Shown: positions 1-5,920, counted from the first letter of the stretch. The stretch is 7,416 nt of DNA from Bacillota bacterium (GCA_023458615.1 JAEWYV010000065.1:1-7416); one strand, 5' to 3'. A program made the numbers and translations. Notes: a model not told the origin generated them from the letters alone.

Positions 1-2
1 GA

Positions 3-1514
3 ATGTCAATACAGAAGAAGAATATCATGAACAAAAGTCGGCAAACTAGCGCCAATTACGGCGGAATCCTCCGGTATGTGTTCACGGCGGTGTTGATCGT
101 CGCCGCTTTTTCGATTGTCCAATGGCATCTCCATCTGGGCGGAGATCAGATTCGTCTGGTGATGCTTGCCGGATTAGCAGGCTATACGATCTTTGGCGGG
201 ATTCTATTGCTGCAAAAAAAATTCGATAGCACAGAGGTGCTGATCGTTGGCATCATTGCGCTTGGCCTCATCATGCGCATTGGTTACATGCTCTACACCA
301 ATGTTCAGCTTCGTTCGCACGACATCAGTGATTTTCATGCGAGCGGGCATTTGGATTATGTCTATCAGATTTTCTCCACTGGAAAACTGCCTACGACCAA
401 TGAGGTGCAGTTTTATCATCCGCCGTTGCAGCATATCTTGCAGGCGATTGTGGTGAAGATCTATTCGCTCTTGCGTCCGGACGAAAATTTGTATGCGCTG
501 TTTGAATCGGCAAAGATTGTTCCGTGCTTTGCAACCTGCTCGCTGTTGTTCGTCTTTCGCGATATCTGCCGCGAACTAAAGATCGGCGCTCGTGCAACCG
601 TGCTCGCGATGGCGATTGTTGCGTTCCAGCCGACGTTTTATTTGCTTTCCAATAGCATCAACAATGACGCACTGATGCTGCTGTTCTACGGGCTCGCGAT
701 CCTCTACACCATTCGCTGGTATCACGCGCCAACTATGAAAAACATCCTGCTTCTTGCGTCGTCGCTGGGGCTGGGCATGATGACGAAGATATCCGCTTCG
801 ACAGTGGCGTTTTTGATTTCGCCTGTGTTTCTCATTGTGTTGTTGCAGCAAATCAAACAAAAGAGAGTGAAACCGCTCATCGGACAGTTTGCCGCCTTCC
901 TCGGGGTTTCGGTTCCGCTCGGCTTCTGGTATCCTATTCGTAACTGGATCAAATTCGACCAGCCGCTGAACTATGTGCTGACCATCAATCTACCGCAGCT
1001 TTATTGCGGGGATTATTCGATTGCAGAGCGGTTTTTTTCGCTTCCGATTGGCGAGATTTTAAACCCGCTGTATTGTCAGCCGTTTGGAGACTTTCGCCTC
1101 TGGCTCTACACCATCAAGTGCTCGGAATTTGGAGAGTATTCGTTTGATCAAAGTCAAATATTGGCTAAAACGCTGCTATTGACGAATCTAATCCTAATGA
1201 TTCTTTCATTGGTGGCGATGGCCTTTATTTTGTTGCGCGAAAAGAAGGCGCATCCGCTTTTGCGCTTAGGGCTGACTTGGCTTTGGCTGATTCAAATGGG
1301 CTTCTTTATTCTGTTTAACGTGCGCTTTCCCTACGGTTGCACGATGGACTTTCGCTATATGGTTCCAACCGTGTTTGTCGGCGCAATTTCACTTTCGCTT
1401 GTATTGGAACGAATCAAACAGAAGCAATCGCGCATGGGAAATTTGCTATTTGCCGTAGGTGCGGCAGTTGTAGCGCTTTATAGCATCGCTTCTATGTTGT
1501 TCTATACGATTTAG
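3..1514 (+). CDS. Polytopic membrane glycosyltransferase, GT39/PMT_2-like
   Basis: The 503-residue product is very hydrophobic, with roughly 12-14 membrane segments (for example about 23-40, 51-71, 78-99, 196-216, 222-239, 266-284, 293-309, 389-411, 419-440, 453-469 and 479-502). The first large outer loop carries an acidic stretch, SHDISDF (105-111), and FYHPPLQHIL (137-146). The Y-H-P-P signature and upstream acidic residues are typical of GT39/ArnT/PMT_2 enzymes, which move a sugar from a polyprenyl-phosphate donor to an acceptor on the outer membrane face. Donor and acceptor cannot be deduced. NNDALM (220-225) also fits the family. The start is uncertain: ATG at 3 would have its ribosome binding site outside the window, and ATG at 27 (Met9) is preceded by only a weak AGAAGAAG. 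The gene might also extend upstream of base 1. No terminator with a T-run follows it. The family call is fairly sure; the substrate is unknown. Confidence 0.8.
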   Translation: MSIQKKNIMNKSRQTSANYGGILRYVFTAVLIVAAFSIVQWHLHLGGDQIRLVMLAGLAGYTIFGGILLLQKKFDSTEVLIVGIIALGLIMRIGYMLYTNVQLRSHDISDFHASGHLDYVYQIFSTGKLPTTNEVQFYHPPLQHILQAIVVKIYSLLRPDENLYALFESAKIVPCFATCSLLFVFRDICRELKIGARATVLAMAIVAFQPTFYLLSNSINNDALMLLFYGLAILYTIRWYHAPTMKNILLLASSLGLGMMTKISASTVAFLISPVFLIVLLQQIKQKRVKPLIGQFAAFLGVSVPLGFWYPIRNWIKFDQPLNYVLTINLPQLYCGDYSIAERFFSLPIGEILNPLYCQPFGDFRLWLYTIKCSEFGEYSFDQSQILAKTLLLTNLILMILSLVAMAFILLREKKAHPLLRLGLTWLWLIQMGFFILFNVRFPYGCTMDFRYMVPTVFVGAISLSLVLERIKQKQSRMGNLLFAVGAAVVALYSIASMLFYTI

Positions 1515-1560
1515 CGAATGGTTATTAAAATAAAACAGCAGGAGCAACACATGCTCGGTT

Positions 1561-1658
1561 GAGACGGCGGGCGCGCTGGATTTGGATAGCGAACTGGAAC
1601 TCTGGTTTGCCAGTATGGGCAAGATGAAGTTAGAGTTCGTCAGCCGCGCGGGTGTCTC
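1561..1658. repeat. Imperfect long inverted repeat / foldable element
   Basis: Complementary segments are nested around an apex near 1614: GAGAC (1561-1565) with GTCTC (1654-1658); GCGCGCTG (1571-1578) with CAGCCGCGC (1641-1649, one bulged base); GAACTCT (1597-1603) with AGAGTTC (1632-1638); and TTGCC (1607-1611) with GGCAA (1618-1622), leaving a 6-nt loop. The left side has about 16 extra bases between the second and third stems, so the fold has an asymmetric internal loop. An alternative register pairs CGAACT (1590-1595) with AGTTCG (1634-1639). No T-tract follows directly, so it does not look like an intrinsic terminator. It could be a palindromic mobile-element relic, a structured 3' end of the preceding gene's transcript, or chance. 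The rest of 1515-1700 shows no convincing gene. Confidence 0.45.
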
Positions 1659-1704
1659 TGGCATCTGTCGCATCATATCCAGCTTTATTTTACAGTGACT
1701 GCGC

Positions 1705-1732
1705 TTGACAGTGGCGCTCCTGAGCGTATAAT
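1705..1732 (+). promoter_or_regulatory. Sigma-A promoter of the Nudix-GNAT-TfoX operon
   Basis: A perfect -35 TTGACA (1705-1710) and a perfect -10 TATAAT (1727-1732) are separated by 16 bp. This predicts transcription from about 1739-1740, giving a leader of about 45 nt before the Nudix start. Both hexamers match consensus, so it should be strong unless repressed. Confidence 0.85.
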
Positions 1733-1755
1733 CAAATAACATTAAGCGGGAGCGC
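1714..1755. promoter_or_regulatory. Possible operator: inverted repeat across the -10 and start site
   Basis: GCGCTCC (1714-1720) in the promoter spacer is repeated in inverted form as GGAGCGC (1749-1755) in the early leader, with 28 nt between them. The centre falls at about 1734-1735, immediately after the -10. Placement suits a repressor site, but 7-bp arms in GC-rich sequence can occur by chance, and no regulator gene lies beside it. Confidence 0.3.
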
Positions 1756-1785
1756 TTGCAAGGCGAGGCGGGAAAGGCAGTCGAT

Positions 1786-2265
1786 ATGAATGTTCGCAGC
1801 ACGGTGAAAGCCATCATTCTGCACGAAGGAAAGGTGCTGCTCAACCGCTGTTTTGATAAGAACAATGGCGCGTATTATTCTCTGCCCGGTGGAGGGCAGG
1901 AGCAATACGAAACCATGGCCGAGGCGACGCGGCGGGAATGTCTCGAAGAAACAGGCTATTCCGTCGAGACGGTGCGCTTTGTTGCGCTGATGGAGGAGAT
2001 TTGCCTCGATCCGTTTATTCCCGAACAATACGCACAATATGCGCACAAAATGCTGCATATCTTCCTTTGTAAACTCAATTCTTTGGAGCGCGTGGAACCG
2101 ACAGAGACGGACGATCTCCAGCTGGCAAGCGAATGGATTTCTGTTTCGGACGTGGCGCAGATCAATCTTCTGCCCAGACAGGTTTGTGAGCACTTTTGCG
2201 AGTTGATTCAATCTGAACACCCGATGTATCTGGGATCACACTTTTTGGAGCATAACCATGGCTAA
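1786..2265 (+). CDS. Nudix hydrolase
   Basis: The 159-residue protein has a complete Nudix box, G-x5-E-x7-R-E-x-x-E-E-x-G, at residues 36-58, read as G36, E42, R50-E51, E54-E55 and G57. The core segment RRECLEETGY holds the metal-binding glutamates. Such enzymes cleave a nucleoside diphosphate linked to another moiety, using Mg2+ or Mn2+ in the cytoplasm; the sequence does not reveal the substrate. LPGGG (33-37) before the box is usual. ATG at 1786 is preferred because AAAGG (1773-1777) lies 8 nt upstream. A TTG at 1756 would add 10 poorly conserved-looking residues and lies very near the predicted transcription start. It is the first gene of the operon, and its last 8 bases overlap the next gene, implying translational coupling. 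Family assignment is secure; specificity is not. Confidence 0.92.
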   Translation: MNVRSTVKAIILHEGKVLLNRCFDKNNGAYYSLPGGGQEQYETMAEATRRECLEETGYSVETVRFVALMEEICLDPFIPEQYAQYAHKMLHIFLCKLNSLERVEPTETDDLQLASEWISVSDVAQINLLPRQVCEHFCELIQSEHPMYLGSHFLEHNHG

Positions 2266-2815
2266 CGAATTAGAAAAACTAATATTGCGCAAGCCGGATG
2301 AAGCCATGCTGGAACAGATTTCGGCTTACCGTGCGGCGTTTTTAGCCGCAGGGGACAGCATGGATGGCTCCGGCCCGCTCAGAAGCATGGAGGACCCGGC
2401 TGAATGGGTCGCGTTCTGCCGCGCGGCAGAACACAGTGAGACAAAGCCTGTCCATTGGGTTCCCTCGGAACAGTTTGTTTACTGGCGAGAGCAGGATCAG
2501 TCAATCGTTGGCATGATTCAGTTCCGGCATGAATTCAACGATTTTTTGCGTAACTATGGCGGACATATTGGATACAGCATCCATCCGGCTGAGCGAAAAA
2601 AGGGCTATGCCAAGCGCATGCTAAGCGAATGTCTTGCGCTCTGTAAAGCGTTCGGGCTCAGGAGCGTATTGATTACCTGCCTTGTTGAGAACGAAGGAAG
2701 CCGCAGAACGATTCTTTCGTGCGGCGGGGTATATGAGAATACCGTCTACTGTGAGCGGGATGATGTACATCTGCAACGTTATTGGATTGACTTGACGGAG
2801 AAAGCGAGTGTGTGA
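2258..2815 (+). CDS. GNAT-family N-acetyltransferase (COG3981-like)
   Basis: The 185-residue product carries the acetyl-CoA-binding GNAT motif A, with GGHIGYSIHPAERKKGYAKR at 101-120. R113-K-K-G116-Y-A118 is the Q/R-x-x-G-x-G/A pyrophosphate-binding loop. ENEGSRRTILSCGG (144-157) is the usual motif B region, and the protein ends in the QRYWI (173-177) seen in the COG3981 subgroup. It should transfer an acetyl group from acetyl-CoA to an amine in the cytoplasm; the acceptor is unknown. GGAG at 2247-2250 lies 7 nt before the ATG, inside the end of the Nudix gene, which it overlaps by 8 bp. Three nucleotides separate its stop from the TfoX-like gene. The length is normal for the family and no key residue appears missing. 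Confidence 0.9.
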   Translation: MANELEKLILRKPDEAMLEQISAYRAAFLAAGDSMDGSGPLRSMEDPAEWVAFCRAAEHSETKPVHWVPSEQFVYWREQDQSIVGMIQFRHEFNDFLRNYGGHIGYSIHPAERKKGYAKRMLSECLALCKAFGLRSVLITCLVENEGSRRTILSCGGVYENTVYCERDDVHLQRYWIDLTEKASV

Positions 2816-2818
2816 GCA

Positions 2819-3079
2819 ATGGGCGAACTAAAGACGCTACCCAATATTGCGGACAAGCTGGAGGGGCAGTTGCATGCGGTCGGCATTGACAGCATCGACG
2901 CGTTAAAGCAGACCGGCAGCCGGGAGGCATGGCTTCGTATCGCAAGCATCGATCCCTCCGCCTGCTATATGCGCCTCTGTGCGCTGGAAGGTGCCATTCA
3001 GGGGGTACGGTGGCACCATCTAGAAGAGGAGCAAAAGAAGGAGCTTAAGGCTTTTTACGACTTAAACCATAAAGCTTGA
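2819..3079 (+). CDS. Stand-alone TfoX/Sxy C-terminal domain protein
   Basis: This 86-residue protein consists almost wholly of the TfoX C-terminal domain. TLPNIADKLEGQLHAVGI (6-23) is the helix-hairpin-like start, and ALEGAIQGVRWHHL (55-68) is the family signature. In gamma-proteobacteria, full-length Sxy/TfoX adds an N-terminal domain and, with CRP, induces competence genes. Domain-only versions are common in Firmicutes and have no established role, so a competence function should not be assumed. The ATG follows the GNAT stop by 3 nt, and no close ribosome binding site is seen (the nearest GGAG, 2797-2800, is 18 nt away). Translation therefore probably depends on ribosomes finishing the GNAT gene. 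It is the last gene of the operon and is followed at once by a terminator. Domain identity is quite sure; function is unknown. Confidence 0.85.
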   Translation: MGELKTLPNIADKLEGQLHAVGIDSIDALKQTGSREAWLRIASIDPSACYMRLCALEGAIQGVRWHHLEEEQKKELKAFYDLNHKA

Positions 3080-3085
3080 GACAAT

Positions 3086-3114
3086 CCCGTTCCAAAGGGA
3101 ACGGGTATTTTTTT
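3086..3114 (+). terminator. Intrinsic terminator of the Nudix-GNAT-TfoX operon
   Basis: A perfect 8-bp stem pairs CCCGTTCC (3086-3093) with GGAACGGG (3098-3105) around an AAAG loop. It is followed by TATTTTTTT (3106-3114), 7 nt after the TfoX-like stop codon. It separates this operon from the Cys-rich gene downstream. Confidence 0.93.
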
Positions 3115-3120
3115 GCACGA

Positions 3121-3173
3121 TATTGACATATGACAAAAATATGTTAGAATTCAGATAATGACATATGTCAATA
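3121..3173. promoter_or_regulatory. Twin palindromic operators around the Cys-rich gene promoter
   Basis: A perfect 12-bp inverted repeat, TATTGACATATG (3121-3132) and CATATGTCAATA (3162-3173), is centred on the promoter. Each arm is part of its own palindrome: TGACATATGACA (3124-3135, one mismatch) overlaps the -35, and TGACATATGTCA (3159-3170, perfect) covers about +3 to +14. ATATGTTA (3139-3146) between them resembles a third, degenerate half-site on the opposite strand. Two sites 35 bp apart that block both RNA polymerase binding and the start region are the usual layout for repression. The binding protein is unknown; the DUF134 protein downstream is one candidate, and an ArsR-type or other metal sensor encoded elsewhere is another. 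Confidence 0.7.
3123..3150 (+). promoter_or_regulatory. Promoter of the Cys-rich small protein gene
   Basis: A perfect -35 TTGACA (3123-3128) is followed after 16 bp by TAGAAT (3145-3150, 5 of 6 consensus bases). Transcription should begin near 3157, giving a leader of about 30 nt. A weaker alternative uses GATAAT (3154-3159) as the -10. Both operator palindromes overlap or flank this promoter. Confidence 0.8.
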
Positions 3174-3187
3174 AAAGGAGAAGTATT

Positions 3188-3382
3188 ATGCCAAATCATG
3201 ACGGAACCGGCCCGAACATGGGCTGCTGTAAGCAGCGAGAAACAAGCGAAAAGCACGAATGCTGCAAAGGTGAGCAAAACCAACATAGACACGGTCAGGA
3301 TGGTGGATGTTGTGGCAAGGGCAAGGGAAGCGCAGAGCACGGCGCGCGCAAGGGCGGCTGTTGCGGAAAACACGAAGAATAA
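3188..3382 (+). CDS. Small Cys-pair-rich, DUF5320-like putative metal-binding protein
   Basis: The 64-residue protein has four Cys-Cys pairs (13-14, 25-26, 41-42, 58-59), spaced 12-17 residues apart, and six histidines (4, 23, 33, 35, 51, 62) in a Gly/Lys/Glu-rich background. It has no hydrophobic core, signal peptide or membrane segment. The N-terminus, MPNHDGTGPNMG, resembles the start of DUF5320 proteins, but the Gly/Met-rich body of that family is absent. Pairs 3 and 4 share the block GGCCGK. Composition suggests binding of soft metal ions or an Fe-S or redox role; this is inference from residues alone. ATG at 3188 is chosen because AAAAGGAGA (3173-3181) sits 6 nt upstream; an in-frame ATG at 3158 lies at the transcription start, without a ribosome site. 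The next gene encodes a DUF134 regulator, and DUF5320-type proteins are often found near DUF134 genes. Confidence 0.82.
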   Translation: MPNHDGTGPNMGCCKQRETSEKHECCKGEQNQHRHGQDGGCCGKGKGSAEHGARKGGCCGKHEE

Positions 3383-3415
3383 ATCGGCTGCGATATTTAT
3401 CTCAAAACCATTCGA

Positions 3416-3444
3416 TTGACGCGGCAAGCGGTCAAGTGTAAACT
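3416..3444 (+). promoter_or_regulatory. Promoter of the DUF134 gene, with a TTGAC/GTCAA repeat
   Basis: TTGACG (3416-3421, 5 of 6) and TAAACT (3439-3444, 4 of 6) are separated by 17 bp. The -35 also forms an inverted repeat, TTGAC (3416-3420) with GTCAA (3431-3435), across 10 nt. The arms match the ends of the upstream operator, but the central CATATG is missing, so shared control is only a possibility. The leader of about 50 nt ends in AGGGGAG (3485-3491). Confidence 0.55.
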
Positions 3445-3498
3445 GTCTATAGCGCTGGGATCATCGCTTGGTGCATAGAACAACAGGGGAGAAAACGC

Positions 3499-3870
3499 AT
3501 GCCCAGACCGAGAAAATGCCGCCGCGTATGCTGTCTGCCAAACAATGGCTCCTTTGGCCCGCTTGGCAAACAAGAATCTTTGGAAACCGTCATCATGTCG
3601 GTAGACGAATACGAAACCATACGCCTGATCGACCAAATGGGATTGACGCAGGAAGAATGCGCCGAGCAGATGAATGTTGCGCGGACAACGGTGCAGGGCA
3701 TCTATAACGACGCACGGCAAAAGATTGCGGATGTGTTGGTCAACGCCAAATCCCTCGTGATTCAAGGTGGGGACTATGTGCTCTGCGATGGACACGAGAT
3801 CAGCCGTGGATGCGGCGGTTGCTGCTCCAAGCACGGCAAGTGCTTTGAATCCAAACCGGGCTTGGAATAA
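3499..3870 (+). CDS. DUF134 (UPF0251) family HTH DNA-binding protein
   Basis: The 123-residue protein begins MPRPRKCRRVCCLP, the near-invariant opening of DUF134/UPF0251. A helix-turn-helix related to sigma-70 region 4 follows at about 49-77, with LTQEECAEQMNVARTTVQGI as its centre; SVDEYETIRLID (34-45) before it is also characteristic. The tail holds GCGGCCSKHGKC (104-115). Nine cysteines in total (7, 11, 12, 54, 96, 105, 108, 109, 115) make metal or Fe-S sensing plausible, but no ligand is established here. AGGGGAG lies 7 nt before the ATG. It follows the Cys-rich small gene by 116 nt and has its own predicted promoter, though readthrough may also express it, since no terminator is seen between them. 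It probably regulates its neighbour and perhaps itself; that is inference. It converges on rmuC. Confidence 0.88.
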   Translation: MPRPRKCRRVCCLPNNGSFGPLGKQESLETVIMSVDEYETIRLIDQMGLTQEECAEQMNVARTTVQGIYNDARQKIADVLVNAKSLVIQGGDYVLCDGHEISRGCGGCCSKHGKCFESKPGLE

Positions 3871-3892
3871 TCCGGCTGCTATCGTTCATTCA

Positions 3893-3930
3893 AGACAAAA
3901 CAAAGGAGCCATCGCGCATGATGGCTCCTT
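3893..3930 (-). terminator. Terminator of the yhhN-rmuC unit, in the convergent gap
   Basis: An 11-bp perfect stem, AAGGAGCCATC (3903-3913) with GATGGCTCCTT (3920-3930), closes a 6-nt loop. Read on the minus strand, the stem is followed by a T-rich stretch (TTTGTTTTGT, over 3895-3904), so it should end rmuC transcripts 15 nt past the stop codon. On the plus strand no clean T-run follows, so termination of the DUF134 transcript here would be weaker. Confidence 0.85.
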
Positions 3931-3945
3931 GTCTATTGTCAGGGT

Positions 3946-5241
3946 TTATTCGTCAGTCGAATCGCCTTCATCCGCATCCATCTCCGGTAATGCTCCAAAG
4001 ACGATGCTCGTTTCGCGTTCGTCCATCTGCTCCACCGCGCGCAGATTTCGTGTGATGGCGCGTGTACGTGTGCCGATGAGCTGCTCCAGGTCGTCGTCCA
4101 CCTGCTGGAGACGCTTACGGGAGCTGGACAATACGGTGCTGAACTTCTGGAATTCGGTTTTAACCGCACCGAGGACGCGCCACACCTCGCCGCTACGCTT
4201 CTGTATGGCAAATGTGCGAAAGCCCATCTGCAGACTATTGAGCAGTGCCGCCATGGTGGAAGGCCCGGCGATGTTGACGCGATAATTGCGCTGCAACTCC
4301 TCCACCAATCCGCGGTTGACCACCTCGGCATACAGTCCTTCAAATGGCAAGAACATAATCGCAAAATCGGTTGTGTTCGGCGGGTCGAGATATTTATCCC
4401 GAATCTTTCCCGCCTCTTGCTTGATGCGTTGGGTGAGCAGGGCTACGGCGGCGTTGACAGCGTCTGCCGTTCCGGACTCATAGGCATCCTGCAGGTTGGA
4501 ATATAGATCCGCGGGGAACTTGCTGTCGATGGGCAATAAAATCGGGGTGCCGTTGTCGGTCGGCAACTTGACGGCGTATTCAACGCGCTCCGCGCTGCCC
4601 GGCTTGGTTGCGACATTCTTCCCATACTGCTCGGGAGAGAGGATTTCCTCCAAAATGGCGCCCAGCTGGATTTCGCCGAGGATGCCGCGCGTTTTAACAT
4701 TGGATAGCACCTTCTTCAGGTCGCCAACGCCGGTTGCGAGCGTCTGCATCTCGCCAAGTCCTTTATATACCTGTTCCAGACGCTCGTTGACCAGCTGAAA
4801 CGACTGGGCAACCTTGGTCTCCAGTGTCTTTTGCAGTTTTTCGTCTACAATATTACGAATCTCGTCGAGCTTCTTGGTGTTATCGGTCTGCATGGAGAGC
4901 AAGCGGCGCTCCACCGTCTGGCGGATAGCCTCGAGCTTTTGTTCGTTGTTAAATTCAAAGGACTTGAGCCGCTGTTCGTTGCTTTGCTCAAAACTCTTAA
5001 AGCGTGCCTCACCCTGCGCGTCTGCGGTGCGTTGCTGATCGAGAATCATGCGCCCCATATGGGAAACCGAGGATTGCACGCCGTCGCCCAACTCCCGCCG
5101 CAGATCGGAGAGGGAATGGTCGATGTCGTCCTTCATCTCATTTTGCATGGCGCTCTGGCGGCGCAGGAGCAGCACGAGGAGCACGACCATGACCGCGAAC
5201 ATAACAACGGATAGAATCAAAAGCAAAGTTTCAGTTGTCAT
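3946..5241 (-). CDS. rmuC: DNA recombination protein RmuC family
   Basis: The 431-residue protein has one N-terminal membrane anchor (about 5-27) and a long coiled coil (about 30-170). The RmuC domain follows at about 175-400, with TRGILGEIQLGAILEEIL (184-201), LLPIDSKFPADLY (235-247) and DFAIMFLPFEGLYAEVV (292-308). The domain resembles nuclease folds; in E. coli rmuC limits recombination at inverted repeats, but its reaction has not been firmly shown. The tail (about 419-431) is acidic. In the coiled coil, six 11-residue units run in phase from 80 to 145, each opening with a basic residue then Leu or Phe. AAGGAG within GGAAGGAG (5247-5254 on the plus strand) precedes the ATG by 5 nt. It lies 28 nt after the yhhN-type gene and is probably cotranscribed with it. 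Length is normal and no defect is seen. Confidence 0.93.
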   Translation of the reverse strand: MTTETLLLILSVVMFAVMVVLLVLLLRRQSAMQNEMKDDIDHSLSDLRRELGDGVQSSVSHMGRMILDQQRTADAQGEARFKSFEQSNEQRLKSFEFNNEQKLEAIRQTVERRLLSMQTDNTKKLDEIRNIVDEKLQKTLETKVAQSFQLVNERLEQVYKGLGEMQTLATGVGDLKKVLSNVKTRGILGEIQLGAILEEILSPEQYGKNVATKPGSAERVEYAVKLPTDNGTPILLPIDSKFPADLYSNLQDAYESGTADAVNAAVALLTQRIKQEAGKIRDKYLDPPNTTDFAIMFLPFEGLYAEVVNRGLVEELQRNYRVNIAGPSTMAALLNSLQMGFRTFAIQKRSGEVWRVLGAVKTEFQKFSTVLSSSRKRLQQVDDDLEQLIGTRTRAITRNLRAVEQMDERETSIVFGALPEMDADEGDSTDE

Positions 5242-5269
5242 AGAATCTCCTTCCGGTGATGATCAAATA

Positions 5270-5920
5270 TCAAAATGCAAGGGAAATCACGATTAGGGTT
5301 TGCGCAAGGATGTAAGTACTCATCACGATTACGTTGCGATAGCGAACCGGGTGATGGAATGCATCAATGGAGAGCGTGGTATCCGAAAGCGAAAACAATA
5401 TGCCACCGATTGCGGCAAGCCAGCGCAAGGGCGCGCCGCTGTAGAGCGCAAACAACACGGAGGAGGAGGCCATCGCTCCAATCACCAGCATATAGATGAA
5501 GCTTGGCGCGCGTAGTTTTTTTGGCATCCGTTTCCAGAGATAGTGCAGCAGTGTTCCTGCAGCTGCGATCGTGACAACGCCAAGAAACAGCAGAACATAC
5601 CAGTCGGGAGACCGCACCAGACCGCCCCAGAAGCTGGCAATATAGAGCGCGTGGCCTGTGGCAAACGCCATCATGCCCGCCGGAAAGGCAAATCGCCTTG
5701 GCCGGAACAAAAGGATTACATCTCCGGCAAAACCAAACAGGAGGGCTGCACACACGAGCGGAGAAAAAGACGGGGCAAAGACTGCATAGCAAGCGGCCAG
5801 CAGAGGCATGAGAAAACATTTACTCACTCTGCGGAGCATCAGCCGGTCCCGGCTGGCGCAGGCAAAGAGATGGATTCCGGTGTCGAGCAGATACAGCGCG
5901 GCAAAGAGATACTTCAACAA
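5270..5920 (-). CDS. YhhN/TMEM86-family membrane protein (lysoplasmalogenase-like)
   Basis: The 216-residue protein is hydrophobic, with about eight membrane segments. It shows the conserved pattern of YhhN/TMEM86 proteins: FGFAGDVILL (62-71), FATGHALY (86-93), GGILFSLSDTTL (172-183) and TYILAQTLI (202-210). The Asp residues at 67 and 180 and His90 are the likely functional positions. Animal TMEM86 members hydrolyse the vinyl-ether bond of lysoplasmalogens. Many anaerobic Clostridia make plasmalogens, so that activity is plausible but untested here. There is no ATG: TTG at 5920-5918 or the adjacent TTG at 5917-5915 must serve as start, after GGGGGAA (5925-5931 on the plus strand). The second TTG has the more usual spacing (7 nt). 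A promoter reading towards it lies at 5951-5978. It is the first gene of a two-gene unit with rmuC. Confidence 0.85.
   Translation of the reverse strand: MLKYLFAALYLLDTGIHLFACASRDRLMLRRVSKCFLMPLLAACYAVFAPSFSPLVCAALLFGFAGDVILLFRPRRFAFPAGMMAFATGHALYIASFWGGLVRSPDWYVLLFLGVVTIAAAGTLLHYLWKRMPKKLRAPSFIYMLVIGAMASSSVLFALYSGAPLRWLAAIGGILFSLSDTTLSIDAFHHPVRYRNVIVMSTYILAQTLIVISLAF

Noticed and set aside
1541..1560. A GAGCA/TGCTC hairpin after the GT39 stop codon as its terminator.
   Set aside because: The stem is 5 bp and no T-tract follows.
1534..1698. A short plus-strand open stretch in the intergenic region that could be a gene remnant.
   Set aside because: It has no start codon with a ribosome site near its beginning and no recognisable family, and it coincides with the inverted-repeat element that better explains the sequence.
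1446..1865. A 139-residue minus-strand open frame across the end of the GT39 gene, the intergenic region and the Nudix start.
   Set aside because: It overlaps two well-supported plus-strand genes, runs through the predicted promoter and has no recognisable domain.
3384..3402. A possible terminator or attenuator between the Cys-rich gene and the DUF134 gene.
   Set aside because: Only a 4-bp ATCG/CGAT stem with no T-run is present, too weak to call.
3165..3419. An 84-residue open frame overlapping the Cys-rich small gene in another frame, starting at ATG 3165.
   Set aside because: Its ATG precedes the AAAAGGAGA site rather than following it, and its product is low-complexity Ala/Arg/Lys. The frame read from 3188 has the ribosome site and ordered CC pairs.
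3767..4285. A 172-residue plus-strand open frame over the end of the DUF134 gene and rmuC.
   Set aside because: It passes through the convergent terminator and lies antisense to conserved RmuC codons; Ser/Arg-rich shadow translation.
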